Shown here: one piece after another, positions 34,542 through 47,163 of the stretch
Layout of the letters: every line of letters begins with the position of its first letter
Position numbering within the stretch: the stretch's first letter is position 1
From: Labia minor
Taxonomy: Eukaryota > Arthropoda > Insecta > Dermaptera > Spongiphoridae
Assembly (NCBI GenBank): GCA_963082975.1
Contig: OY720344.1
Coordinates: forward strand, 76,124,053 to 76,188,052
Length of the DNA: 64,000 bases
Reading direction: 5' to 3'
Position numbers and translations under genes: made by a program
Notes under the pieces: generated by a model
Seen by the model: only the letters and a program-made list of their open reading frames with translations
What the model was told of the DNA's origin: nothing
The model's database searches: none

Positions 34542-35810
34542 AAAAATTGATTAGAATTATAAATATTAGAAAACTGTAGAAATCTCTTGTAGAAGCTTTT
34601 GAACCAAAAATACTCCTACAGATGGTCTTTTAAAAAGTTAAAAAAAAACTACACCGATTTTTACATTTTGTCATTAGTAATTTTTTTCAGTCTGTATACC
34701 ATTTCTGCTAATTATTTTTTAAAGAAAAATGTAATTGTTATCATCGTTATTTATCAAAGATCAAGTTGAGACTAGACGGGAGAATTAAATTCCTATTAAT
34801 AACTGATTGTGACTATTTATCTTTTTTTTTATTAGTGAAGAATAATTGACTATAAATATAATAAATATAATTATACATAAAATTTTCATACTTTAAGGGC
34901 TAAACTAAAAATCATATTTAAAATTCTTTAAACTATTATTTTTATTTATTAGAAAAGACTGTTCATCTTCTAGTTATATACATTAAATTCCACAATTACA
35001 TATTTTTAAAAAAATTCTTCAGTTAATTATAAAATTATTCTATATATATAAAAATTTAAATATATGAATTTTAATCAAGATATTTATTAATTATAATTTC
35101 GCTTTCAGGGTCGTTTCTTTTTGTTAACTTTTATAATTAATTAATAATTAGACAATTTTAATAAAATGTTATATCTAAAGAAGAACAAGAAGAACTTGTC
35201 TTTTAAACTTTTAATCAGGATAAAATTAATATATCGCTAGTCTTTTGGACTAAGAATCTAAAACGTAATGTCTTTTTTTATCACAAAATTCTTCTATCAA
35301 AAAACTTGAACCGTTCAAAATAAGAATGTAAAGAGAGAGGAGGGCAGTTCTTTGAAATGCAAGCTCAGCGTTAAGTGACTTTTCCGTGTAAGAAGGGAAT
35401 TTTTAAGAGGAGGTAAAAAGTCAATATAAGCTTTTATTTGGGCCTATTCATGTTTTTCTCTTTGTCTCCACAATGAAATAAATACCTCCGGGTTGTTTCA
35501 TTTAATTTTTCAGACATTATAAGTATTTTAAATTTGTTTTTTTGAAATTTCAATAAAGAGATAAGCCGTATAATTAAAAAACAATCTTAAAAAAAGATAA
35601 AAAAAAGAAAGTAAAAAATTATTGAAAAGTATTATATTAACAATGAAGAAATAATATTGAATTTAATAACAAAGTATATTAATATTCATATAAATTAAAA
35701 CTATACTTTTAATTATTAGATTAATGAGAGAGCCTTCTTTTAATCTAATTTGATTAAATATCAATATCTATTTATATTCAATCTTCTTATACTTCTTACA
35801 AATTGTATAT
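34542..35810. other. AT-rich intron sequence
   Basis: Positions 35320-35520 are a little less AT-rich (GGAGGGCAGTTCTTTGAAAT) with no supported coding frame. Nothing else. Confidence 0.5.
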
Positions 35811-36731
35811 TTCGTAGGCAAATTGCAAATTTAGGAAAATAGCATTTGCCTAGGCAAAAGCCAATTGTCTAGCCAAACAGCATCATCTATTATTTCATTT
35901 CAATTTGACTAGGAAAATAGTATTAGCCTAGACAAAAACCATTTGGCTAAATCTTAGTTGGGCAAATAGCTTTTAGCATAATAATTTCATCATACTTAAC
36001 ATTTTTTCTTTATTCAATAAGAATTTATTTTATTTATAAATTGAATAAATTGATTGAGTGAAAATGAAAGATATTTAATTAATTAATAATATAAACATAT
36101 TATATCTGAGAGGATAGGCGAGGCAATTTTACCTAAATGTTTTACAATATTTTATAGATTTTATAAAAAGTTATAAACTTAATTAATCAAAGTTTAACAT
36201 TACTACAAATTTATCTAAAACTTGTGAGAAGTTAGATAAAAAAAAAACCTCTGACTCTCTCTCTCTCTCAACGCCTATCAAGTCGGTTATATCAATGAGG
36301 TGTCCTATGATCAGTAGAACGAGTCCTCTCAACCTTTACCTTGATTTTCTTGATCGGAGGCGCTACTTTTTATTAAGTAGCTATTTCCCAATGTTCATCC
36401 CGGAGGCTGGGTTGACTCCGTCCCATAGACCCCGGCTAGAGATATTCCCTTGCCAGGCCCGGGACTTGAACCCAGGACCATGTGAATGTGAGACAGCGAG
36501 GCTAGCCTCTCACCCAATGGCGTCTTTTGTGAAGTTAGATAAATAGACAATAAAGAACAAAAAAAATTTTGAATAATTTGGTTCGTAATAGGTCATACTT
36601 TATTAAGTAAAGCTATTTGTCCAACAAAGATTTAGCCAAATGACTTTTGACTAGGCAAATGTTATTATCCTGGTCAAATTGAAGTGAAATAATATTTGAA
36701 GCTATTTGGACAGACAAAATTTTCCTACGAC
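35811..36731. mobile_element. Long-TIR DNA element, family H copy 2, with SINE insertion
   Basis: The left arm (about 35811-35975) and right arm (about 36605-36731) match the arms of the copy at 2527-3193: TCGTAGGCAAATTG, TTTGCCTAGGCAAAAGCCA, ATTTCATTTCAATTTGACTA and GCCATTTGGCTAAATCTT-like blocks. The interior differs from copy 1: no acidic ORF is present, and a tRNA-derived SINE (36241-36530) has inserted. So family H existed before that SINE moved. Confidence 0.75.
36241..36530 (-). mobile_element. tRNA-derived SINE, copy 2, with 13-bp TSD
   Basis: GAAGTTAGATAAA is duplicated at 36228-36240 and 36531-36543. On the minus strand the head reads GACGCCATTGGGTGAGAGGC then TAGCCTCGCTGTCTCAC, with B box GGGTTCAAGTCCCGGG. 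The body is TGGCAAGGGAATATCTCTAG, CCCAGCCTCCGGGATGAAC and AATCAAGGTAAAGGTTGA. The 3' part has (GA)n and a short T-run before the duplication. It is longer than copy 1 by the segment GCCGGGGTCTATGGGACGGA. Confidence 0.88.
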
Positions 36732-39024
36732 ATATATATATATATGTAATATAAAAATAAATAAATTAAATAATGAAATAATATGAAAATAAATAAAAAT
36801 CAAAAACATAGCATTACATTAATTACCTTATTTAAATCAATATTATTGGTATTATTAACAAATATATTTTTTATTTATTTTTAAAAAAAATCTATTTCAT
36901 TTATTGATATTCATTTTAAATGAATATAATTAAAAAAATTAATAAATATGATGTAAAATAATAATAATGTTATATTCAAATGAGAATAAATTAAATAATT
37001 TAAATAATCAATTAGAATAAATAAATATATAAATTTATATATATTAATAATTTTGTGTGAAAATTACTAGAATTAATATTAATATTTTTAAATTCATTGT
37101 CGAAAATGTAAGCACAGAATCTTTACACAGAAGACATCGTATGAACAACGTATAGCTTTACATAAATTTATAAGGGTTTTATAACAAAAAATATGATTAT
37201 GGTTTTTAAATATAGAAAATATATAGTAGATTGTTTTATTGATGATCTTTTCGAATGGACATATTTAGGTATTTTTAAGGTAATAATATGTAGTAGAATG
37301 GAGAATATTCATCATAATCGTGGAATTAATTTATGGATTTGAAATATTTTTTAAAGCATTGAGCTTAATCTCAGTTTTTTATTTGAATTTAATGTCAAAA
37401 TATTTTATTATTAATATTTAAATTAAATTAATATATTATGTATAGTTTATAAATTACATTTTAATTATAATTTCTTATTTAATTGTAATAATAATTTTAT
37501 TTATTGAAAATTAGCCATTTTTTGATAATTGATATTATCATCGAAGTAATTTAACTATATATATAACATACATATACATATAATTATATATATATATACA
37601 TTTAGAAAATAACAATGATATTATTAAGTGGTGGTGATGTTAAACTTTCAAGAGGCAATAGATTTTTATCTTTATATTTTTATTAGAGCTCTTAAAGCAA
37701 GATCGCTGAACACGTAGTCTTCATCATTTTTATCATTAATAATTTGATTTATGATTGTCTAGGGGTTGAAAAAGGGATCACCTCAGCATTGCAGATATTT
37801 CGATTTTTCTAGATTTATTATTTGATTTAAAATAATTAGATTTCCTTGTTCCCCTTCCATACACTTAATATACATCTAAATATCTATATCTATATATTAT
37901 ACATTTTATGAGTTAAATTATTTGAATTGTAAATATTTGCATAAATAAATTGAATTATAAATATGTAATGTCATCTAGGTTATGTTTATATTCATCAAAT
38001 AAATAAATAATCATATATATAAGTAATATTATATATATATATATATATATGTATATACCATGTATAATTGATTTAAAAAATTTTTTTTATTTAATTTAAA
38101 TAATTGATATTTTATGATATTTGGAAATTTGTTTATTATGTTCTAGGTTTTTATGTCTATTTTAAAAATTAAGAGATTTTTATTTATATACTTAATATAA
38201 GGAAAAAATTATTATAACTATGATAATGATATAAAATTTATTTCTGCACAGTTGTATTTTGAGTGATTCTCAGATTTAAAAAAATTAAGTGACGTTTAAC
38301 TTAATAATACTTTTTATTTATTGTTTACATTAAAATCATATAAAAGTGTTATTAGATGTTAATCTCTCAGTTCGTTTTTTTTCTCTCTTTATCTCTCCCT
38401 CTCTCCCTCACCACCAAGAAGAAATTGACCTATTCCAGTTAAATTAAAAAAAAAAATAAATCTACCTGCAAGAATTTTTTAATCATTCTATTACTTAAAA
38501 TATAATTTATAGCTTATTTAAGAGGTATTTTATTTGTTGAATATAATGATACATTTATGATACCATTATGAGAAAGATCTTAGATAGGAATGTGTATATA
38601 AATGGCTATAACGAATCTAATGCTTGGATAAACCTTCTCCTTTTAGAACATCAATCAGGGTTATATTATTAATAGTCGCTACCTAATGAAATTGCAAGAT
38701 CCAAATATCAATCTCACAAACAGGCAAGTTAATTAATGTCCTCCCATTCGTAGCAAATCAAAAGCAATTCTGCTGAGCTCAACCGAATACACCCTGTTAT
38801 GATTTTTGAAGGGAATTCAACAATTAATATGTTTATTTTTTAACTCATTAATTAAAATAATTAAGGAAAAAAAATTATATAGTTTTATTTATTTTATCGA
38901 TTTTTCAGTTTTCAAAATGTTTAATAAATTAGAAAAAAATGATTAATAATAGAGGAAGTGACTAAACTAAAAGTCATATTAACTTGAAATTTAGTATTGG
39001 AAAGTAAGTGAAAGTGAAAAAAAT
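36732..39024. other. AT-rich intron sequence
   Basis: TA runs lie at 38031-38050. Positions 38365-38435 are a pyrimidine-rich stretch ending CCACCAAGAAGAAATTGAC that resembles 47320-47395. No gene. Confidence 0.5.
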
Positions 39025-39417
39025 CTGGAGTGTCTCCACATGACTCTCTCCTAATGTGAATTGGATTAATTTACATATATTGTATTTAAATTAAATTTAA
39101 TCAATTATAAATTATAAATTAAAATTAATAAATAATATTTATTAAACCAGGCGTGTTTGGCTCTTTGTTGATGGCACCACGTCACGTGCTGGCGGGTGAT
39201 TTGCAGTGTTAAAAAATTAATTCCGGTACTTTCAGCGATTCAATCAAGCTGAAATTCTAGCTCAAACCGTTTTTGCGTTATCTTGTTTACACACACACTC
39301 AGACATTTTTTTCAACCTTAGTGAAAATGTCTCAAGGACTGAAGCCGTATAAAAACATCAAAATCTCGACATCGAAAATTTTCGTGACCGCAATACTATC
39401 TCTAGCGAGATAGTAAA
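39025..39417 (-). mobile_element. Repeat R, copy D (internal deletion)
   Basis: It starts CTGGAGTGTCTCCACATGAC and ends CGCAATACTATCTCTAGCGA then GATAGT. The central block between GAAATTCTAG and CTCAAACCG is missing compared with copy C. The terminal word ACTATCTC-TAG-CGAGATAGT is palindromic here. Confidence 0.75.
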
Positions 39418-41807
39418 AATCATTATCTAAACTAATTCAAAAGTGAAACCATATTAAACATAAAAATAATAAATTAATTTGATTTCAAAGCAATTTTTAT
39501 AGTAATTTTCGAAAAATCAAGTATCCAGTATAATCTAAAAATACTCTTATAGAGAAAGAAAACAAATGTTCTAATTTAACAAGTATATCAACTTGAATTT
39601 CTGCTCGCAAATTATTAATTAGAAGGTTAATACATAATATAGGCATCTTAAACAAAATCCAGTTAATAGGAAACCACCCAAGTGAACTATCAACAAGTCG
39701 AGTTTTTGAGGTCAATGATGTTAGAATCTTTTAACAAATTTTTTTTAGAATTTTATCTATAATATTATCATAGAAAAATAATAGTTTTTAATAGTTATTT
39801 ATTGTTTGTTTTCATTTAATTTAGTAAATCAATCAATTTTATTATATCTGTAATAATTTTAATCAATCAAATTTTAAATTGAAATTGAAATAATAAATAA
39901 AAAAAAGAACATGAATATCCAGTGCCAAAATTTAGTTTTTATTATATAATATGGAAGTATTTGGACGATTGCTGGGAATTTAAATGAATATTTATTAAAA
40001 ATTAGTAGATCGGTAGTGTATTGATTGCAATATTTCGAATATTATCCAACGAGTTTTAAAGAGATTATTGATAAATGATAATAATCTAAATTTAAGATAT
40101 TAATAATAATTAATAATAAGAAAAAATTGTTTTTTAATATTAGAATAAATAAAATTCTAAAAAAAAATTTTCTCAGTTTCATAGGATATAAAATTATTTA
40201 AAAAATTAAAAGATTTAAGAATCCAGCCATGGAAACGTATTAGGGGCAATTTTTATTAAAAATAGTTATTTTATATTGGATTTAAAATTAATTCATTTAA
40301 TTTCTTAATTTCAAAATTCAAATTTATTTGACGATCAGAGGAGATCAATTTATAGATTTTACAAAATCTTTATAATTTTTTATAATTATTATAAATAATA
40401 TATTTAGATTAAATGGTAAATAAACATTTTTCTTGAGTTAGTAAATAAATTTCAATTAATTTTCAGCCTAAGAACGATCTAATAGTATGCTATCAATAAC
40501 TGAATATGATTAATTTAAATGAAATGTCTAGTTATAATATCCTTAAGCGGATTTAATATTGGAAATAGAAATTAAATTTCTTCCGGTTCACTGTGCGTGT
40601 TTCCTCTATTTTTAAACCAATATGCTTTGTTTATGTGTATTTACCTATTGTTTATTTAATTCTATTAATATCCAATTTGTGAGTTGAGATGGGGGAGAAG
40701 TTGGAGGTCACCAATGTCCTTTAATATAGACAAACCTCGGTCTAAAATAATTTCCGATTGAAAATGAATTGAATCCTAAAAATGATTTAATATCTTCAAA
40801 GAAAATTTCTAATTAATTTAATTTAATCGGCTTATTGAATTATTTCCTTCCCGATTATTAAATTCTTAATTCGAGAAGGAATTCTAAATGTAAGCTAGGA
40901 ACAAATAACAAAATGTACCATTACCAAAAGAGATATTTGAACACGGACAAGATGAACGGGATATAGCGTGGGTGGCAGCTTTCCAATGGGATTTGTGGCT
41001 GGCATGATGGGATATCACGATCTACAATATAAGAAACGATTTTTCAATTTGCCAAAATAATGATTCTATCAGAGTTTATTCTCTTTGACGAAGAGCTATA
41101 GGAACAAAAAAACTAAAAAAAAAAATAGCTGAGAATAATAACTTGAAATGGAATAGGACCTGAAAAAACACGATTTTTTTTGTTTTTATCGATCACTGTA
41201 TGCATGTAATATAATTGTTCATTTCATACGAGTATTTATAAACAAAATTTTTCTTTCTTTCTTAAACTATTGTATGGATTAAAACAAACTATAAATATAT
41301 AATAAATTAAAAATAATTAAATTAATATACTTATTTGAGAAAATTATATGAAAGGCACTAATTTTATTTGTTAAATGATTATTATTATTGATACATGTAT
41401 ATTTTAAACATAAGGTGGTATGGAACATTATTCATCTATAATTTTGCACCATAAAATTTATAGGAATAATTCAAAATTCAAAAATATTTAATCACATTCA
41501 CATTCTCTAATATCATAGACCGCGTCATTTTCTATAAAATATATTTGACAAGATAATATATATATATTTTAATTTTTAAATTTCCCAGAAGAATTCTTAT
41601 AAAATGAAGAATATAAATTTTTATTTTTTCCAAATTCTCATTTTCAATTTTCTAATTTTTTACACTTTAATTAATAAATAATAAATTAATAAATATAATA
41701 TTTTATTTTATAAATATTTTTACAATTTTCTGTATTTTTTTGTGATATTTCGATAATAAATATTTTAACTATATTGGTAAAGTAATATATAGTTAATTAC
41801 CTACCGA
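39418..41807. other. AT-rich intron sequence with two weak coding-like patches
   Basis: Positions 39590-39725 read on plus as ISARKLLIRRLIHNIG then GNHPSELSTSRVFEVNDVRI before a stop. Positions 40922-41005 read LPKEIFEHGQDERDIAWVAA then FQWDLWLA before stops. Both look like decayed coding sequence but match nothing I know and lack clear splice sites. Confidence 0.35.
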
Positions 41808-42419
41808 CGATAGTAAGGGAGGTATTATTTTCACACCAAATTTCACATGTGGAGATTTTTACATATCTCCAAGAATCATGCATTTTCTTAACAGAAAAAA
41901 TTATTTTTAGCATGATGTCTGTCCGTCTGTCCGTCCGTATAAATGTGTACAGCTTAAACTGCTCAACGGATTTTGATGAAATTTGGTATATTTACTTAAT
42001 GCATCAGTATGATGAATTGATCAACTTTTGGTGTAATTCCGGAAACCGGAAGTGGTAGTATTAGCGCTCGACGTTAGGCAGGGAAGGGTTATTTTCACAC
42101 CAAATTTCACATGAGGAGATTTTTTATATATCTCCACAAATCATGCACTTTATATTGGTTTTATCCTCGAGAAAAATCATCTTTATTAATTTTTTCTTAA
42201 TTTAAAATTATATGACGTCACTCAGCCCTTCATGACGTCACAGTCAGCTCTTATATATTATAAATAAAATAAAATTAAAAATATTTATATATATCCATAT
42301 CTGTTTTTATTGCATTAATAGATCTATTAAAATTATTTGAAATTGTTTCTGTAGCTGGAAATTAATTTACTTCAAACCGTCGGTCGGTTCTGCGCCTGGC
42401 CATAGGTGAACTTATTTTT
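41808..42419 (-). mobile_element. Family G element, copy 2
   Basis: The element runs from ACCTACCGACGATAGTAAGG to CCGTCGGTCGGTTCTGCGCC and TGGCCATAGGTGAACTT. It is collinear with 27336-27988 in reverse, including the ATGACGTCA and TGACGTCA pair, the ACTTCCGG block and the GTCC/GTCT tetranucleotide tract. It ends 111 bases from the donor side of RGK exon 42530-42729. Confidence 0.75.
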
Positions 42420-42529
42420 CAGTAAAATGAAAGAAAAAAGGGCGATAAAAACAGTTCTTTTGCCGTAGGCAATGATAACAAGATATTATATTAAAAAAAG
42501 GAATATTGAATTGGATCGAGCTTGCTTAC

Positions 42530-42729
42530 CGAGTGAGGTATCATAGGCGTGAAGGTATTCGGAAGTCATGAATTGCGATACGAGGGAGGATTTGCCGACC
42601 CCTGGAGCTCCTAGAATGATCACTCGATAAGGTGAATTAGCGTCGGGGGCGGCACTCGCAGCACTGGATTCCCGTGAAGAGGCAAGGGATGCCGATGCTG
42701 AGGTCCGGGCAGAGCCACAAACTGCCTCA
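42530..42729 (-). CDS. Rgk: RGK-family small GTPase, P-loop exon
   Basis: On the minus strand the acceptor is TATGTTTTAG before 42729 and the donor is CTCG then GTAAGC after 42530. The 200 bases give a Ser/Ala-rich linker (EAVCGSARTSASASLASS) followed by the start of the G domain: PYRVIILGAPGVGKSSLVSQ and FMTSEYLHAYDTSL. GAPGVGKSS is the G1/P-loop (GxxxxGK[ST]) that binds nucleotide phosphates. SQFMTSEYLHAYDTS is characteristic of arthropod Rgk proteins. RGK GTPases are known as membrane-associated inhibitors of voltage-gated calcium channels with atypical nucleotide binding. The first base completes an AG|T Ser codon from exon 51358-51600; the last base G starts the Asp codon of exon 18112-18203. 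Introns are 8.6 kb upstream and 24.3 kb downstream. Confidence 0.92.
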
Positions 42730-43904
42730 CTAAAACATAGAAATTAATTCTAATTAAATCACCCATCTCTTCTATATTACTTTTATTTATACATTTGAAC
42801 AATTTTTTAAAAATACAATTGTGTTATTTCTATTCCAAACTAATAAATTTTTACACACTCAGACGCTATATTTAATAAAAATTTTCATTGGCAGTTGTTG
42901 TAAATAGAAAAAATATTAGGGCAATTAGATTTTAATTTAATCAATGTATTAAATACTATAAAATAAGAATATTTGTTATTTCATTTTCATAATAATATAT
43001 GCAGTATATTCATGTATATTTTATATATATAAGTATATTAGGTAAAATTAAATATTTATTTAACAAGTATATATATATATATAATTTAAACATATATAAA
43101 TATTTTTGTTATTTAAATAAATATTTTACTGAATTTTAATTAAAATATACATATTTTCAATATTTTAATAGAATATGTATTAAAAATTTTCTCATAAAAA
43201 ATAATCATAATATTACATATTTTTTTAGGTGTTGTTGTTACTGTATATATAAAAAAAGCAAATGATTAAAACTGATAATATATTTGTAGAGAAAGACATC
43301 AATTATAAAAATCTTCTAACATCTAAATAAGAATTCGTTTGTTATGCTGGTTGCAAGTCTCAGGGGTCAGCTGAAGAGTTCTAAAAACTGGAAAGCCGGA
43401 TAAATTCCTTTGAGATACACTAAATTTACTTTTTGAAATCACCATTACAAAGTCGACTAAAAGAACCATGGGAATATTGTAAGAAAAAGAAATACACATG
43501 TAGACACCATTATTTTTATTCTATTCCTTCTATTCCATTATCACCTAATTAGGCGGTAATCAACTTTATAGATGCTTTCCTTTCATAGAATGTTCAAAAT
43601 CAAAAGGTTATATATATAATAAAAATCTTCAAGTCGAACAACTAAATTTCCAATATGTGGATGACCTGCCCTGTTTTAGAAAGTGTAATCGGAATCAAAT
43701 CCTTGGACTGATAACTTATAACTTGCGATTCCCCATTTTTTTTCTTTTTCTAAAACCAATCCTTACTCAAGAAAAAATGACTTATTTTATTGTTATTATT
43801 CAAATCCAAGTTTTCTAATGTTTTTTTTGTTAAAAAATCTCCAAATGATAAATTAATTTGCAATTGCACCTATCATCATCATAATTATCAACTATTATAT
43901 AGTC
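42730..43904. other. AT-rich intron sequence
   Basis: Part of the 8.6-kb RGK intron. A TA run lies at 43069-43083. No element or gene is supported. Confidence 0.55.
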
Positions 43905-44132
43905 CAGAGGTCGGCAACCAGGTGACCATGGGAAAATATTTTACGATCAGACTCTTAAACATTTTCGATTTTTTTTTTTCAAATTTTTCAATATGGCTCT
44001 AAAAAAAGTAAAATGTTTTTGCGATCAGGCTCTTAAACATTTTCGATTTTTTTAAGTATTAGCAAGTGTGCCCACCCCTGTTATATTATTTCAGAAATGT
44101 GCCCGACTATTGAGATAGGTTGCCGATCCCTG
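43905..44132. mobile_element. hAT MITE with exact 8-bp TSD and shared internal module
   Basis: The element runs from CAGAGGTCGGCAACCAGGTG to GGTTGCCGATCCCTG, the CAGGGGTCGGCAACC hAT terminus. ATATAGTC is duplicated exactly at 43897-43904 and 44133-44140. Inside, GATCAG(A/G)CTCTTAAACATT with TTCGATTTTTTT occurs twice, about 90 bases apart, with TTTCAATATGGCTCTAAAAA between. The same unit is in the elements at 8848 and 56382. Confidence 0.92.
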
Positions 44133-44140
44133 ATATAGTC

Positions 44141-45108
44141 TATTAAAAAATTTCTAAAAGGGCGTTTATCATTACCAATATAATAATAATAATATAAAAA
44201 TCTTAAATTATACTTGATTTCAAAAAAATATATTATAATTTAAATTGATTATATTTGTTTATTTAATTAATTAAAATTTTATTTTAAGTTTATATATGAA
44301 TATTAAGTCTTTCAAAGAAAATCTGTATAATATAAAATATATATAATTATAATATGAATAAGCAATTTGAAAAGACCTCTTTTCCATTAAGCGTTTATAT
44401 AATATACATATAAATGTATTTAATATATAATTATTATTCTAGATTGCTTTATTATTTGAACAAATCATTTTGAAATTAATTTTAATTAAATATTTCTTTA
44501 CTGTTTGCTTTTATCTATAAACTGACAAATAAATATAACAACACAAATCATAGATCATTTATAGTTTATCATTGAATATTTGGAAGACCTATTTGTTGTT
44601 CATATATTTATCTTCATCTTGATTATAAATTGTTTTTAATAGAAAATTAGATCCACACAACTCTCAACATTTTGTGGTTTAAATAAAATCATTTAATTTA
44701 ATTTGTTCATTAATAAATTCATTTCACTGATTATATTCATTTAGAACACTTTTGTTATAATAATTATATTATACATAATATATTTTATGTAATGTGTTAG
44801 AATAATATTAACTCAAAATCATCGTATATGTTTAGTCATAAAGTTGAACAGTTCGAAAACCAGTGGTAAAATTTCTAATTAAATAATTAACGAACCATCT
44901 TTATTAATATCTCTTGTCCTCTCGACTCGAGAGTTTTGATCATCTTCTTTGAAGAAAATAATTCATTAAATGATAATAGAGAATTATTATTAAAGTTGAC
45001 GTAATCAAAACAAAATTCTTCATTATTTTAATATACTTTTCATCAAAATTTGGTAAAATAGAATAATTAGTTTTCTAATATACTATTACTAATTCGTAAC
45101 AGTGTCTG
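44141..45108. other. AT-rich intron sequence
   Basis: No gene or element is supported. Confidence 0.55.
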
Positions 45109-45881
45109 CCTAAGGGGGGATCGGAGGTATCGATACTTTTACTCGATACCGTATCGATACTTACTCGAATCTATCCATTTGTTCGTACAATTTCAGGTAA
45201 ATAATAACAGCAAAAAGTACTGATATTCTATTTATTGAAATAGACAAAAATATAAATATATATAGATATTAATCAAATAAATACAATTATGATTGCATAT
45301 ATTAAGTTAAGAAAAAAATTCATTCTTTGATGTGAACCCTAAAAATTTCTAATAGTTTTTCTATATGTTTTTTGTAATCCCAAATTTTTCATAAATAAAA
45401 ATATGAAATTTCATTTATTTTAGTTTAATTACAGTTTCAAATATGTATATCATTTTCCAATTTCAAATATTGTTTACAAACTCGAAATGATAGTTCCATT
45501 GAAAAGAGAAATAAATTGAAGTCAAAGATAGATAAAGATCATATTGCTAACAACCAACAATAAAAATTAAATGTTACTGTTCTTCTGAACGAACTTCAGC
45601 TTGCGACGTACGCAGCGTAGTTACAGAATCATAAAGTAAAATACATTGGTACAAACTATTCTACTTCTTTCTAGTACAATTTAGTTGAAATTTACGAAAT
45701 AAAATATAAATATTCTTCTTTCAAACTAATTATCGTGGACGTGTACTGAGTATCGATACAAGTATTATTGACCGATATCTATTTGGTACTCGATTCCAAA
45801 GTTTTGGTTCCAAAAGTACTTGGTATCGAAAGAAAAGTATCGTATAAGTACTTGTATTTACTCGTATCGTTTCATCCCCTG
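45109..45881. mobile_element. Decayed hAT-like element with GTATCGATAC-rich ends
   Basis: The left end has GGATCGGAGGTATCGATACT and ACCGTATCGATACTTACTCG. The right end mirrors this with CGATACAAGTATTATTGACC, GGTATCGAAAG, AAGTATCGTATAAGTACTTG and CGTATCGTTTCATCCCCTG. Reverse-complemented, the right end opens CAGGGGATGAAACGATAC, typical for hAT. The left terminus is eroded and I cannot find a clean 8-bp duplication. About 600 bases lie between the ends with no open frame. Confidence 0.6.
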
Positions 45882-46419
45882 CCTGTTCTTGTCTGACGTA
45901 ATCAGTTGGAAGATGTTGAAAAAATATTGAATTAAAATTTTATATTTATTTAATTATTATTATTATATTATTATTATTATTATTTTAAAATTTAATTTTC
46001 AAAAAATGATAGTTATATATTTGGATATCAATGTTTAATTTTTATAAGTAGTAACTTAAATTCCCTTCCATAATTATAACCTTAAATTGGGACAATTTAG
46101 CCTAAAAAATTTACTAGGAATGGCATTTTTAATATAATATTTTATTTTATTTTTTAAAGAGTTTTGGGATCCTATTCCATTTAATATTATAATAAAATTA
46201 AAAAATCTTGATATTTCGAATCAATTTTTAAATTGATAAACTTGAGGTTCCTGACATCTGCAAGTGGGGGGATTTTCTCAAAATAATAATTAAATTTTCA
46301 AATCATTGTCTTTTTAGAAATTATTTAAAGTCTTAGTGATGGAACACACCTTTGACCCTCTCTCTCTCTTGTTATTCCCCAACATTACTTATATTTAATG
46401 AAATCAAACATTAAAAATC

Positions 46420-46558
46420 GGGAGTGTCCTCCCCTAGACTTTCCCGCATATAAATAGGTATAAAGAGTTGTGAATAAATATTTAGAATGTGTAAACTTGG
46501 TATTGATAAAGAGCCAGTTCGTGTTAGTTTATTGGTGTCAAATTTGATATTTGGTAAC

Positions 46559-46593
<35 letters not shown>

Positions 46594-47163
46594 AAAGTGC
46601 TACTTCCGGTTAACTGATATTTTAAATGTAAATAAACAAACTAATTAATTTAAATTATAAAGTAAAATGGTTTAACACTATTATATATATTTATAATTTA
46701 CACCTAACGCTACTTGTATAGGTAAAATGTCACTTCCGGTAATCAGATCATGATGAAATTTGGTATCTGAGTTTGTTTCATATTTTTAAATCTATATACA
46801 AAATATGAAGCAAATATCTCGAAGCAAACTGGTACTTTACTTGAAAGGTAAACGCAACCAGTGTAGGTAAAGTACCACTTCCGGTTAACCGATTTTAACG
46901 AAATTTTGATAGAAATCTACAAACTATGAATAATATCGGTGTACCAAATTTCGAAGGCCTAGCTTGATTAGTTTCTGAGTAAATTCGCTCACTGACAAAC
47001 ATTACATACATCCATACATACATACATACACACTCACAGACATAATTCGAAAAATTGTATTTTCCGACTCAGGGAGGCCTAAAACGTCAAGATCTATCGA
47101 AATCTCGAAGTCGAAATTTTTGACGATTCCAATACTTCCCTTATACGAAGTATGCGGGAAAGT
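46420..47163. mobile_element. Repeat F, distant relative of R (ACTTTCCCGCATA ends)
   Basis: The left edge is GGGAG-TGTC-CTCCC followed by CTAGACTTTCCCGCATA. The right edge is TATGCGGGAAAGT, an exact 13-base inverse of ACTTTCCCGCATA. The order hairpin, short spacer, GACT-TCxCGC is the same as in repeat R (GGAG-TGT-CTCC, ACTC, GACTATCTCGC). Inside are three degenerate blocks built on CACTTCCGGTTAACCGAT (about 46600, 46728, 46872), then AAATTTGGTA-like text and TCGAAATCTCGAAGTCGAAA. A TA run is embedded at 46561-46589. Confidence 0.6.

Noticed and set aside
39497..39725. Coding-like frames on both strands
   Set aside because: Short, mutually antisense, no splice sites and no recognised family; mentioned only as weak debris.
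42620..42802. A 60-codon minus-strand frame across the P-loop exon border
   Set aside because: It reads through the splice acceptor in the wrong frame.
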